Below, piece after piece: positions 19,301 to 27,386 of a stretch of 64,000 nt of DNA (position 1 is its first letter; each line of letters begins with the position of its first letter). The position numbers were made by a program, and so were the translations under genes. The stretch is from Caulobacter endophyticus (lineage in GTDB: Bacteria > Pseudomonadota > Alphaproteobacteria > Caulobacterales > Caulobacteraceae), in assembly GCF_029543245.1 (NCBI RefSeq), contig NZ_JARQWV010000002.1, positions 62,001 to 126,000 on the forward strand, given 5' to 3'. The notes below the pieces were generated by a model. That model did not search any database. It had not been told where the DNA came from and worked only from the letters and a program-made list of their open reading frames with translations.

Positions 19301-20285
19301 CTCGCCGGTCAGCATCGACGGCGGCACGCCCTCGGGCTCGGCCGAGCAGCGCTACGGCGGCAACCAGATCGTCAACGCCCGCGCCATCGTCGGCGAGTTC
19401 GCGCCGGTCTATCGCGCCGCCTCGCCGCAGAGCGCTTCGGGCGCGTCGGTGAATCTCGCCCTGGAAGCCGGGCCGCTGAAGGCCGACATCGGCACGACCC
19501 CGATCGGCTTCGGCGACGTCGACGTGGCCGGCGGCGCAACCTTCTCGCCGCGCCTGGGCGCCAATGGCCAGGGCAAGGCCTGGATCGAGCGGCGCCCCGT
19601 CACCGACAGCGTGGTGGCCTATGCCGGCGCCCGCGACCCGGTCACCGGCCAGCGCTGGGGCCGCGTCATGCGCACCGGGGGCGGGGTCAGCCTGTCGTAC
19701 GACGACGGCTATTCGGGCCTCTATGGCGACGCCAGCTACAGTCACTACGACGGCGAGCACGTGGCCGACAACGACGGCTACCAGGTCAATCTGGGCGGCT
19801 ATATCCGGCCGTATCGCCGCGGCGAGACCGAGGTGCAGGTCGGCTTCAACCTCAACCAGCAGGGTTTCGACAACAACCAGAACTTCTTCAGCCTGGGCCA
19901 TGGCGGCTATTTCAGCCCCAAGACCTTCACCAGCCTGACCGCGCCGATCAGCGTGGCGGCCAGACAGGGGGCCTGGAAGTTCAAGGGCGCGATCGCTCCC
20001 GGCTACCAGACCTACAACCAGGCGGGCGCGGCCTATTTCCCGATGGACGCGGCCCTGCAGGGCGAACTGACCACCCTGGCCCAGGCCGACGCCGACGTCT
20101 TCCCGCGCTACCTGGCCCAGAGCGCCAGCGGCTTCGGGATCTCGGGCGGGCTGTCGGCCGACTACCAGTTCCGGCCCGGCGCCAGCATCGGCGGCGCGGT
20201 CAATTTCAACACCTTCGGCGTCTACAACGAGACCGCGGTCAGCGTGGGCGTGAAGCAGATCCTCGGCGGAGAAGGCGGCCGATGA
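16302..20285 (+). CDS. bcsC: Cellulose export porin BcsC with TPR scaffold
   Basis: 1327 aa from the GTG at 16302, overlapping the bcsAB stop (GTGA); this start gives a basic n-region and signal peptide (KTLRRMSVEAALAAILMAGG). Residues about 25-830 are degenerate Ala-rich tetratricopeptide repeats (AADAYKRALAADPGNAAAKR, AESVYRQILAAAPTQAEAQQ) forming a periplasmic scaffold. A Pro/Gly/Ala-rich linker follows, and the last roughly 370 residues are the BcsC C-terminal beta-barrel (RVMRTGGGVSLSYDDGYSGL, YQVNLGGYIRPYRRGETEVQ) that passes the glucan across the outer membrane. Length matches family members (about 1150-1350 aa). Its stop overlaps the ATG of bcsD. Confidence 0.93.
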   Translation: MKTLRRMSVEAALAAILMAGGTASVAEAQTGSAAVSALVRQGDFWSQKGRKDLAADAYKRALAADPGNAAAKRGLAALDAPQRPGAGAPAAAGGGDLARARSLAQKGDSAAAAAAYRQAFGGANPPDALALEYYQTLAGAPGGVAQAQTGLRALAARKPGDQNVQLALGQALTYREGSRREGVALLARLAGGGGAVSGKAASAWRQALTWMDDSPRNADLFGDYLAARPNDAEISRKLAAAKVAPKASAAAPVDPSAGDRAKGFQALQAGDAAEAERRFQAALSRRAGDADALGGLGLVRLQAQQFTEAADLLTRAGRASPASAGRWKEALTSARFYSGLQTAQAALDQGQAAKAEQTLRPLTAQTYPDRLLASNLLAESLRRQGKAAEAESVYRQILAAAPTQAEAQQGLVQVLLDQGRTAEAETVAAASPALAPDASGQNLLRGRIDHERANQLWANGDLSGANAAFESALASAPSDPWVRLDFARFLAGQGEAQAAEGLMSQVSAGSAPEQIHAAAVFADQQGRPTEALALLNRAPVGRMTPEMTSLRGRLEIDAAIDQAREGGGVATLRGLAARPGLSVDAQGRLASALYDLGDRQTALSIAQRTLVEGVTESPASYDGMVAVLAKAGRDAEAAAIIRQAATRAGSSPEASRAVADLTATLGAERADRLRAAGDLASAFDVLSAAFAVAPKNTRLLAPLGRVYLDGRMYGEAAQAYGVLLRAKPGDKEALIGLADASAGKGDLAGARRTLAQAIAASPRDADLYLASARVERQAGNERGALEALRTAKLLRERRPTFGSGLDAVLAPGGSNATPGGGLGPNPFTSGGVPARTSPVLPVAASRYDLMGSAAAAPLLGVDVASGGDQLAGVLTPAAPASAPSYASPSYAANGERNFAGLAFPFTGRNGRAGEAASPRPTTSVAPAPGNPFVAPAERDPVVGDIDRQIAEITARTAAQVSGSAQIRTRSGEAGLGRLHELSATASASANLGEARFTATISPVSIDGGTPSGSAEQRYGGNQIVNARAIVGEFAPVYRAASPQSASGASVNLALEAGPLKADIGTTPIGFGDVDVAGGATFSPRLGANGQGKAWIERRPVTDSVVAYAGARDPVTGQRWGRVMRTGGGVSLSYDDGYSGLYGDASYSHYDGEHVADNDGYQVNLGGYIRPYRRGETEVQVGFNLNQQGFDNNQNFFSLGHGGYFSPKTFTSLTAPISVAARQGAWKFKGAIAPGYQTYNQAGAAYFPMDAALQGELTTLAQADADVFPRYLAQSASGFGISGGLSADYQFRPGASIGGAVNFNTFGVYNETAVSVGVKQILGGEGGR

Positions 20286-20755
20286 GCGCCAGCGAGTTCG
20301 ATCCCCGGTCCAAGGACCTCGGCTACCTGCGTCGGCGCAGGGTCAGCAGCCAGTGGGCGCCGTTCCTGGCCGCGCTGGCTGAAGAGTTGGCGGCCGTCGC
20401 CGACAAGGGCGCGGTCAAGCGCTTCCTGTGCGCCACCGGCGAGCGCATGGCCCGCCGCCACGCCCTGCCCAAGCTCGAGACGCTGGACGAGCTGGAAGTG
20501 CGGCTCAACGAGATCCTCGACGCCATGGACTGGGGCTGGGTGCAGCTCGCCGTGGCCGAAGACCACATCCTCATCACCCATGGGGCCTGTCCGAATGTTC
20601 TCGAAGACGACGACAAGCGCGCCTGGCCGCCGCTCATGGCCGAGCTTCTGGCGGGCGCTTACGGCGCCTGGCTGGCCGCGCAGGGAAGCCCGGGCGGGGT
20701 CACGACCTGCCGCGATCCCCTGGCTTCTCCGCTGGTGTTCGAGCACCGCGTCTAG
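20282..20755 (+). CDS. bcsD: Cellulose synthase subunit D
   Basis: 157 aa, almost exactly the length of the Komagataeibacter subunit (about 156 aa). BcsD is a periplasmic octameric ring that bundles glucan chains into ordered ribbons in acetic acid bacteria. It starts in an ATGA overlap with bcsC. Recognisable features are RRRVSSQWAPFLAALAEEL near the N-terminus, FLCATGERMA, DWGWVQLAVAEDHILITHGA in the centre and the C-terminal LLAGAYGAWLAAQGSPGG. It completes a type-I-like bcsABCD operon and suggests the cell makes organised cellulose rather than amorphous matrix. Confidence 0.88.
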   Translation: MSASEFDPRSKDLGYLRRRRVSSQWAPFLAALAEELAAVADKGAVKRFLCATGERMARRHALPKLETLDELEVRLNEILDAMDWGWVQLAVAEDHILITHGACPNVLEDDDKRAWPPLMAELLAGAYGAWLAAQGSPGGVTTCRDPLASPLVFEHRV

Positions 20756-20765
20756 GCTGGCGGCG

Positions 20766-21770
20766 GTGGTGCTGGTGGCGGCGGCTGGAGGCTCAGGCGC
20801 CTGCGCGCGGCCGCCGGACGACTGGGCGCAGTTCAAGGCGACCTATGTGCAGCCCGACGGCCGCACCATCGATCCCGAGAACGGCGGGGTCAGCCACAGC
20901 GAGAGCCAGGGCTGGACCATGCTGCTGGCCGAGGGCCACGGCGATCGCGAGGCCTTCGACAAGGCCTGGGGCTGGACCCGCGCCAATCTCGTCCGCAAGA
21001 ACGCGCCACTGCTGGCCTGGCGCTACGATCCCCGGGCGACGCCGGCCGTCGCCGACGAGAACAACGCCTCCGATGGAGACGTCCTGGCGGCCTGGGCCCT
21101 GCTGCGGGCCGGGCGGCGCTGGAAGAACGAGGAATACCTGGCCGCCTCCAGGGCCATGCGCGAGGCGGTGGCCGAGCGGCTGGTGGTCGAGGTCGGCGGC
21201 CGCACCGTGCTGCTGCCCGGCCTGGAAGGCTTCCGCAGCCCGGCGGGGGTGGTGACCAACCCCTCCTATTTCGTGCTGCCGGCGCTGAAGGACTTCGCCG
21301 TCGAGGACGGCCCTGCGGCGCCTTGGCGCACCCTGGTGGCCGATGGGGTGAAACTGGCCTGGGAAGGGCGGTTCGGCGCTCAGAACCTGCCGCCGGACTG
21401 GCTTCTGGTGCGCAATGACGGAGGCTTGGCCTTAGCGCCTGAAAAACCTCCATTATTCGGTTTCGAGGCCATTCGCGTGCCCCTTTACCTGGCCTGGGGA
21501 GGCGAAGATTCGCTCGCTCGCGAGGCGGCCGGGTATTGGCGCGGAAAGATTCAAGCCCAAAAGCCGCCACCGGCATGGGTCAATATGTCCGACGGGCGGG
21601 AAGCCGACTTTCCGTTATCAGGAGGCGGTGTCGCCATCGCCGCTCTGGCCTTGAACGACCCGTCGATCCGGGCGCTGCGGGGAGCGTCGCAGGATCGCAC
21701 GTACTACTCTTCGGCCCTTGGCCTGCTCGCCGACATGGCGGGGCGGGAGAGGGGCGGCAAACGACCTTAA
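20766..21770 (+). CDS. bcsZ: Glycoside hydrolase family 8 endoglucanase BcsZ
   Basis: About 334 aa; secreted endo-beta-1,4-glucanase that trims nascent cellulose. GH8 catalytic signatures are both present: the general-acid Glu in GGVSHSESQGWTMLLA and the Asp motif in ENNASDGDVLAAWALLRAGRRW. The N-terminus is hydrophobic and ends in GSGAC, a possible lipobox. The start is uncertain: GTG at 20766 (just after the bcsD stop) gives a very short, uncharged signal, while the next in-frame ATGs upstream (20595, 20580) lie deep inside bcsD. The C-terminal part from about 21,420 has fewer G/C-ending codons (for example TTAGCGCCTGAAAAACCTCC) than the rest. It is the normal companion of bcs genes. Confidence 0.88.
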   Translation: MVLVAAAGGSGACARPPDDWAQFKATYVQPDGRTIDPENGGVSHSESQGWTMLLAEGHGDREAFDKAWGWTRANLVRKNAPLLAWRYDPRATPAVADENNASDGDVLAAWALLRAGRRWKNEEYLAASRAMREAVAERLVVEVGGRTVLLPGLEGFRSPAGVVTNPSYFVLPALKDFAVEDGPAAPWRTLVADGVKLAWEGRFGAQNLPPDWLLVRNDGGLALAPEKPPLFGFEAIRVPLYLAWGGEDSLAREAAGYWRGKIQAQKPPPAWVNMSDGREADFPLSGGGVAIAALALNDPSIRALRGASQDRTYYSSALGLLADMAGRERGGKRP

Positions 21771-21802
21771 CCCCGTACCGCTGGAAGCGGTGGAGCCGAA
21801 CC

Positions 21803-22129
21803 ATGGCTGGCGACGTCAACCGACTGTTCTCGATGATCAACCAGGCGAACCTGCCCTACCAGGTGTTCGAGCAGGTCTTCGACGATGCGGCCCCGGTGGT
21901 CGAAGCCCAGGCCGTGCTCAGCGAGGGCGAGGCCATGGCCCTGGCCCTGCGCAATGTCTTCGGCTGCCCCCCGGCCGCCAACGAAGACGCCGTGACCGTC
22001 GAGGCCGGATTCCTCAAGGCCTATTGCGAGCCGCCCCCAGCGCCCGTCGCCCCCGCGCCCGTTCCCGAAACCGCCGCTCCCGCCGCCCGCCTGGACGACA
22101 TCTTCCGCCGCATGGTCGCGCGCGGCTAG
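21803..22129 (+). CDS. Small BcsP/BcsR-like accessory protein (putative)
   Basis: 108 aa, cytoplasmic, starting 32 bp after bcsZ behind GGAAGCGGTGGAG. The N-terminal MAGDVNRLFSMINQANLPYQ resembles the short DhxxLFxxhxxxxxxYQ signature of BcsP/BcsR-type cellulose accessory proteins, which help assemble or regulate the synthase. A Pro/Ala linker follows (residues about 76-96) and a C-terminal motif LDDIFRRMVARG. It is the last gene of the operon before the transposon. The assignment rests on one short motif and position, so 'small cellulose-operon protein' is the safe label. Confidence 0.65.
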   Translation: MAGDVNRLFSMINQANLPYQVFEQVFDDAAPVVEAQAVLSEGEAMALALRNVFGCPPAANEDAVTVEAGFLKAYCEPPPAPVAPAPVPETAAPAARLDDIFRRMVARG

Positions 22130-22157
22130 AACCGCACCCACAACCGGCGCGCCACAA

Positions 22158-22162
22158 GCACT
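22158..22162. repeat. Target-site duplication, left copy (GCACT)
   Basis: GCACT immediately before the TGT end of the element. The identical pentamer follows the ACA end at 37453-37457. Five bases is the duplication length made by Tn7-like transposition. Confidence 0.9.
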
Positions 22163-22240
22163 TGTCGGTGCGCAAGAGGGACAACCGACTAAGTTGTTGA
22201 TCTAACTCAGTTGGCCAAACTCCACCATTAAGCCGGGACC
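22163..22240 (+). repeat. Transposon left end with candidate transposase sites
   Basis: Starts TGTCGGTGCGCAAGAGGGAC. Just inside are CCGACTAAGTTG and GATCTAACTCAGTTGGCC, two related CTAAsTy-type stretches that could be TniA (TnsB-like) binding sites. The rest of the gap to the tniQ stop at 22,427 shows no gene. Confidence 0.6.
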
Positions 22241-22426
22241 ATCTAACGCCGTCCCTGGATGGTCCTCGACCACCTAAAGATGACCCCATTCAGTATCATC
22301 TTCGACTGTGCGGCCCGGGCACGTCAAAACAGGACGTGGAGCTTCCTCATCCGCATTCTGAAAAGGCGGGCGTCTGGCAGGTGTGGCCAACCACCGAGTT
22401 CGTACCTGGTCGTTGGCCGCAGCCCG

Positions 22427-24265
22427 CTACATCGGCCGGCCGAACGGAAACTTCGAAGCGAAGTGTTCCTCAACGGCCGCTCGCGACCAGAAAGGCCCGA
22501 GGGTTCTTCCGATGCCATGTTCTTTCGCGAGCGCCTCGCGTAACGCTGGCGAGACGCGCCAGCGCCAACTGATCTCGCGCGAGCTGATTATGCTTTGCCC
22601 CAGTACGGCCACCTCTTGGAGTGTCGGGCTTTTGGAGAGATGCTTTTCCGCCAGGAGCCAGGACAAGTCCCGAGGAAAGCAGTTGAGATAGCTCTCCACC
22701 TCGATCCTGGTCATTGGCGACTCGGACAGCTCCTCTGACGCAAGGTCCGGGACCTCCAACAGCTCTGGGAGGCGTCGCCCAAGGATCTCCCAGGCCAACG
22801 CCTGTGGAATCTGGAGCTTCCCGATGTGGAGGCCAGTCGAAATCTCTTCGTCGCAATAGAGAGGGATTTGCCGAGCCAACACCGCTCGTAGCATCGTCCC
22901 CCAAGGCTTTTCTTGGCCGCCAATGCCATGGAAAACGTCCTCGATAGGCCAAACCGGCACTTCCGGAGTCGGAACGCGGCGTATCGCTAGGAGCCGGCCG
23001 AGCACTTCTTCCGCAGCGCTTCGATCAAGCTGGGTGTTGGGATGCAGCGCCTTCACCATTGGATCCTGGTTTCGAGGCAAGACACCCAGGCTGACCGACT
23101 GGGCAACTCCGCGGACGGGCAATCCGAAAGCGCGGGAAAACTCCTGCAATGACATTCGGCTCTCCAGCCGGCGCGCGCAGCTGCTCACCTCCCTTGGATC
23201 GAGCCACTGACATTTGCGCACGACGCCACGGCCTTTTGGCGCCCCGATAAGCCCCTCGTCGATCAGCTTGCGCAGGTCGCGGTTCTCCAGCCGCAGTTGC
23301 TGTGCCGCCTGGCGAAGCGTGAGCTGTCCGCCGCCTTCTCGTTTCTGGCGAAGCCGCGTGGGCCCGTGCGGACACGGTTCCCAATCGGAAAAAAGCCGCT
23401 GATAGATCCCAACCGAGTTGCCGCCGTAAGCCCGGACAGTTTGGAAAAACTTCGGCAGCGCCTCGTTTGCCGCGCCCATCAGGTCGAAAAATGACTCCGG
23501 GTATCGACAGATGATGTCCATGCCAGCCGCCATGTAGGCGGTCTTCTTGCTTGGCGAGCACACCCTCAATTTCATCCGGCTTCGCATCAGGGCAATTGCT
23601 CTGGCGAAGACCATCGCCAACTCGAAGACCTCGAGCGGCGAGCAGTTCTCCAGATGAGGCGGGAGCGTCAGGCGCGGGGAAAGCCGCAATGCAGGGTCCC
23701 GATTGACCAACCCCGCCATCAAGGCCAGCGGGGCCCGTTGCCTCTTTGGGACCGAAGTTGCTGCGGCGGTCCGAAGGTCGAAACCACAGTGATCGCACTG
23801 CTCTATCGCTAGCACCTTCTCCCATCCCAATCGCCGCTGACAGGCAGGGCAATGGTCTATGAGAACCTCCCAGCTTTCCGGGCAGAAGGGCAGCTGGAGC
23901 ATCCAGCTCGCCCGGTGATATGGCGCCGCGCGTAACGCCGCCGGCGAAACCCGCCGAGCAACCATGCTGACAAGCTCTCGATATCGATCGAGTTCCGGAT
24001 CGTGTCGACCGGTCAACCGGCCCAGCTGCTCTTCGTCCAGCCGGAGACGCCAAGCCAGTGGCCCGCGATCCTCCAGAGCCGCTTGTAGGCCTCCCCCCAA
24101 CAAGTGGGGGAAGGCCATGCTCAGGAGGAACTGCTTGCGGCTGTCGAAGTGGTTCCAGGCCGCCAGTCGTGCGGTAAAGCCGTGGAAGCTCTCGTTGTCG
24201 AAGGGCGTCAGGCCAAATAGCAGCCGATTTTCCCTGGCGACGACATGCTCGACGACCTCCCTCAT
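22427..24265 (-). CDS. tniQ: TniQ/TnsD-like target-selection protein
   Basis: 612 aa from the ATG at 24265, which overlaps the tniB stop (ATGA). TniQ-family proteins choose the insertion site and recruit the TnsC-like ATPase. The N-terminal TniQ domain reads RLLFGLTPFDNESFHGFTAR, followed by a zinc-ribbon with Cys at 139, 142, 157 and 160 (CPAC, CDHC). The C-terminal half contains helix-turn-helix-like stretches (LTLRQAAQQLRLENRDLRKL, MSLQEFSRAFGLPVRGVAQS). Its length is closer to Tn7 TnsD (about 500 aa) than to the shorter TniQ of CRISPR-guided elements, consistent with direct DNA recognition. Given the insertion point, I infer it recognises the 3' part of tRNA-Arg(CCU). Confidence 0.88.
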   Translation of the reverse strand: MREVVEHVVARENRLLFGLTPFDNESFHGFTARLAAWNHFDSRKQFLLSMAFPHLLGGGLQAALEDRGPLAWRLRLDEEQLGRLTGRHDPELDRYRELVSMVARRVSPAALRAAPYHRASWMLQLPFCPESWEVLIDHCPACQRRLGWEKVLAIEQCDHCGFDLRTAAATSVPKRQRAPLALMAGLVNRDPALRLSPRLTLPPHLENCSPLEVFELAMVFARAIALMRSRMKLRVCSPSKKTAYMAAGMDIICRYPESFFDLMGAANEALPKFFQTVRAYGGNSVGIYQRLFSDWEPCPHGPTRLRQKREGGGQLTLRQAAQQLRLENRDLRKLIDEGLIGAPKGRGVVRKCQWLDPREVSSCARRLESRMSLQEFSRAFGLPVRGVAQSVSLGVLPRNQDPMVKALHPNTQLDRSAAEEVLGRLLAIRRVPTPEVPVWPIEDVFHGIGGQEKPWGTMLRAVLARQIPLYCDEEISTGLHIGKLQIPQALAWEILGRRLPELLEVPDLASEELSESPMTRIEVESYLNCFPRDLSWLLAEKHLSKSPTLQEVAVLGQSIISSREISWRWRVSPALREALAKEHGIGRTLGPFWSRAAVEEHFASKFPFGRPM

Positions 24266-25188
24266 GCGACATCTTCCTGGGACAGGACGTCCACGGGATC
24301 GCGGAGAAAGGGGTTTGTTGCGGTTATGCCATTGGGAATGGCCCACCGATCAACCGCGAGCGCGAGATCGTACTTCTCGATCCGGGTGGCGGCCCGTCGA
24401 AGGGCGATTTCGAGCGCGATCTCCACAAGCCGCGATACTCGCCCGATGACCCCGTCGCTGACCGCATGAAGACATGCCAGGACGAAGGGGTCCTCAAGAC
24501 AGCTAAGCTCTTGGAAGACCCCTTTCTTGACCATGGACTGGTTGAGGAGTGTCGCGTAGCCGGCAAGGAGCGCCCGATCTGCCGAAAGTTGCAAATCCAA
24601 CGGCTTGAAGTCACAGGGAGATATCAGCCGACCGCCAAGTTGGACGTTCCGCGTGAACAGACCATTGGCTTCTTCGGTGCCTAGAAAGACGATCGGTACT
24701 ACTCCGTCATCCAGCAGCCTTTTTAAGCTGTCGGTGACATCGCTTCTCTCCGAGTTACGATAATTCAGATGCTGGATTTCATCGATAATCAGCAGCTCCG
24801 TGCCGAACCGCTCGAAGCACGCCTTGACCCGCATCTTGAGGGACTGCTCAGTTCCGCGCGACGAATGGCAGTCCCCGAAATACTCCAAGATCGAAATCAT
24901 CAGCCTCTTCGATGTGGCCGCCCTTTCCAGCGTGACGAACACAATCGGCACGCGATCCGCGGTCCTAGGCGTTTTGGCCAGGAACTTATGGATGAAGGCC
25001 AGCATCGCTGCGGTCTTGCCCGAACCTGAAGGCCCAAGCGCGCGCATCCCCTTCTGCGGCCGCCCCCGTGTGGCGCGACCTAGCTCCACCAAGTAAGCGC
25101 ACCACTCATGGAGAGAGATGTGCGGAGGATAGGCGATATAGATTTGTTGAAAGAGGGCGACCTTTCGGGCGATTTCCAAGGAATTCAT
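24262..25188 (-). CDS. tniB: TniB/TnsC-like AAA+ transposition regulator
   Basis: 308 aa. ATP-dependent regulator that bridges the target-selection protein and the transposase. Walker A is GPSGSGKT at residues 52-59 and Walker B is LLIIDEIQH at 132-140, both intact; FLGTEEAN at about 172-179 fits sensor 1. Family members polymerise on target DNA. The start ATG overlaps the tniA stop and the gene's own stop overlaps tniQ, so the four transposition genes are translated as a coupled unit. Confidence 0.92.
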   Translation of the reverse strand: MNSLEIARKVALFQQIYIAYPPHISLHEWCAYLVELGRATRGRPQKGMRALGPSGSGKTAAMLAFIHKFLAKTPRTADRVPIVFVTLERAATSKRLMISILEYFGDCHSSRGTEQSLKMRVKACFERFGTELLIIDEIQHLNYRNSERSDVTDSLKRLLDDGVVPIVFLGTEEANGLFTRNVQLGGRLISPCDFKPLDLQLSADRALLAGYATLLNQSMVKKGVFQELSCLEDPFVLACLHAVSDGVIGRVSRLVEIALEIALRRAATRIEKYDLALAVDRWAIPNGITATNPFLRDPVDVLSQEDVA

Positions 25189-27386
25189 AGGTCGATCTCC
25201 TTCCAGGTGGACAGATCGACCGTGAAGTCCGCGATCTCGCCTGTTTGAGGCTTCAGGTGCGCATGGTCTTGGATAGCCTTGGCTCTTCTGGGCTTGGGCG
25301 GCTTTCGCTTCTTGGTTCGAGCGGGACGAGACGGCTTGCGGCCCTCGTCGCTTCGCACGGGCGCGAGAAGGTCATGCTCGATGACCGGGGCCAGGCCATC
25401 GTGCCGCGGTGGGGCATAGGCAAGCGCAACGCCGCCGTCCGACAGCGATTGGATTTTAGGTGAGTTCAGCAACCGGGCCATGGCGCGGCGCTCTTTGCCC
25501 TTAAGCGTCGGAGCCAAGTCTTCCAGCTTACGGATCATCTTCGCCCGAACGAGCAGGCGATCAGCTTCGCTGCTGAATTCCTCTCCCTTCAGGGCAGCCC
25601 ATTCCCGAAGGCGCCGATGATGCCAGAGCGATATGCCCTGAGCGTAGCGCTCATCTTTGCACGGCAGCGTCACATAACGGTTGGTGTGTCGGTTCCAGAC
25701 GTGGATCTCCGAAAGGCACGCCGGATTGTATTTGACCTTCACCCGGGCGGTTGCGGAGCCCTTGCGACGGGATCTAACCGGCTCGTAGCCAATTAGGTCT
25801 TCGAGCAACGCGGAGACCTTGGCTTCGTCGTGGAAGGTCAGACCGAATAGCTCAACACCGGATCTGGTGATGCGGCAGGGGTACCTCACCGCTCCCAGTA
25901 TCTTATCCAGCTCGGCATCGTCGCCGATAACGTCGATGCCGTCGGCTTTGGCGCTCTCCTTCCAGAGCTGGGCGGGGGGCGAGCTCTGCCCGCGCGGTGG
26001 CGTGATGTGGTAGAGGGTGATCGCGTCCCAGAGCAGCTCCTCAAGCTCGCTCAGCGTGAGGACCGCATCCTTTTCAGGGTCGTATCCAAACTCGCGCAGC
26101 ACCTCGGGTTTGAGGACGCCGCCGGGGAGTTTTTCATTGAGCAGCGAGTTGAGCGTACCAAACAGACGCTCGACGATAGCCTTGTAGGTCTGCGAGCCAA
26201 CCGGAGCGAGGCGTAGAGAGATGCCCGCATCGATCAGCCCATCTTCCATCGCAACACCGGCGAACTCACGCCCGTTATCGACCACGATCTCGTCGAAGCG
26301 CCCGAAGATGCTCCGCAAATCGGGAAACTGATCGGCCGATTGCGGAAGGTGGACCTTCGGCCGGTTGGCGCGCTTGATGCACTCCATGACGGAGTAGATT
26401 GAGGGCTGCTCGAAAGTGAGCACGATGCCGACGACGCAACCGCTGTACACGTCAATGATTGCCGTCAGCCAAGGGCGTCCGAGCGGCAGCATCTCGACGC
26501 CGTCGAACACTGCCACGCCGTCCAACTGCGTATGATCCATGGCGCCAATTTGTAGAATTCGAGTAGCGCTTAACCCCTTTCCGCAGGCCTTGAATTTTGT
26601 GTTCGCAGCCCTGAGGCCATACTTTTCTCGGACGGTTTCGAAGCTCTCTGCCCTGCGGATTTCCTTGCGCAAGGTTTCGCGGCATGGTCGCTCAAGCTCA
26701 GGGAGCACAGCGCTACCCTTCCGCTGCGCGTTGATCTGCGACAGGCTTTCCGAGAGCCGAGCATATGCATCGGTGATGGACCAACGGCGGCTCGACCAGA
26801 ACCAAAGCGCGGCTTGGTGAACTTCCGCTTTCACCTCTGGACAGATACGCGGCCGTCGTTTTACGCGGCCTGACATCGACACCATTTGCGACAGCGTTCG
26901 ATCCCCTGGAACGCCACGCTCATCCATCCAGCGCCTCGCGGCGCGTGGTGACGGCTGCCCAGAGAATTTCGCGACCCGGTCCGGGTGCGCCGCCCAGAGC
27001 TTGGCCAAGGCGAGGCGATAGGATCTGTCGCTTCTGGGCGTTTCGGGCAGCGCATCGAGCCCGCGGACCACGAAGGCGCGGAGGTTGGCCATTGGGTCCA
27101 TTTGCGCGGCTTCGTCCGGACCGAGTTCTTGTAGGGCCGCCCTTCGCCGGACAGGTGGCCCTTGGGGGTCACGCAGTCGTTTCAGGTCGCCTTGGGCAAA
27201 GGCCTCGATCGCCCACTGGACATCGGGCGCATGCAGTTCGCCGTCATCGCCCTCGATCTGGAACGGGCCCAGCCTCGCCTCATCCAGGAAATACAGGAGA
27301 TCGTCGCCAAGATGACGCTCGAACCGCAGGCGCTTGCCGAGATACGACCAGCATTCGCCAGCGTTGAAACGGATCGAAATGCTCAT
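25185..27386 (-). CDS. tniA: TniA/TnsB-like DDE transposase
   Basis: 733 aa, the usual size of Mu/TniA/TnsB transposases. It cuts and joins the 3' ends of the element. N-terminal DNA-binding helices precede an RNase-H-like integrase core: first Asp in the MDHTQLDG motif (284 or 289), second in VVDNGREF (370) and Glu in VERLFGTLN (406), giving D-35-E spacing. A C-terminal Mu-type barrel (ARVKVKYNPACLSEIHVWN) and a basic tail (ARTKKRKPPKPRRAK) follow, as expected for contact with the ATPase. The start overlaps the tnsA stop by the ATGA arrangement. Confidence 0.94.
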   Translation of the reverse strand: MSISIRFNAGECWSYLGKRLRFERHLGDDLLYFLDEARLGPFQIEGDDGELHAPDVQWAIEAFAQGDLKRLRDPQGPPVRRRAALQELGPDEAAQMDPMANLRAFVVRGLDALPETPRSDRSYRLALAKLWAAHPDRVAKFSGQPSPRAARRWMDERGVPGDRTLSQMVSMSGRVKRRPRICPEVKAEVHQAALWFWSSRRWSITDAYARLSESLSQINAQRKGSAVLPELERPCRETLRKEIRRAESFETVREKYGLRAANTKFKACGKGLSATRILQIGAMDHTQLDGVAVFDGVEMLPLGRPWLTAIIDVYSGCVVGIVLTFEQPSIYSVMECIKRANRPKVHLPQSADQFPDLRSIFGRFDEIVVDNGREFAGVAMEDGLIDAGISLRLAPVGSQTYKAIVERLFGTLNSLLNEKLPGGVLKPEVLREFGYDPEKDAVLTLSELEELLWDAITLYHITPPRGQSSPPAQLWKESAKADGIDVIGDDAELDKILGAVRYPCRITRSGVELFGLTFHDEAKVSALLEDLIGYEPVRSRRKGSATARVKVKYNPACLSEIHVWNRHTNRYVTLPCKDERYAQGISLWHHRRLREWAALKGEEFSSEADRLLVRAKMIRKLEDLAPTLKGKERRAMARLLNSPKIQSLSDGGVALAYAPPRHDGLAPVIEHDLLAPVRSDEGRKPSRPARTKKRKPPKPRRAKAIQDHAHLKPQTGEIADFTVDLSTWKEIDL

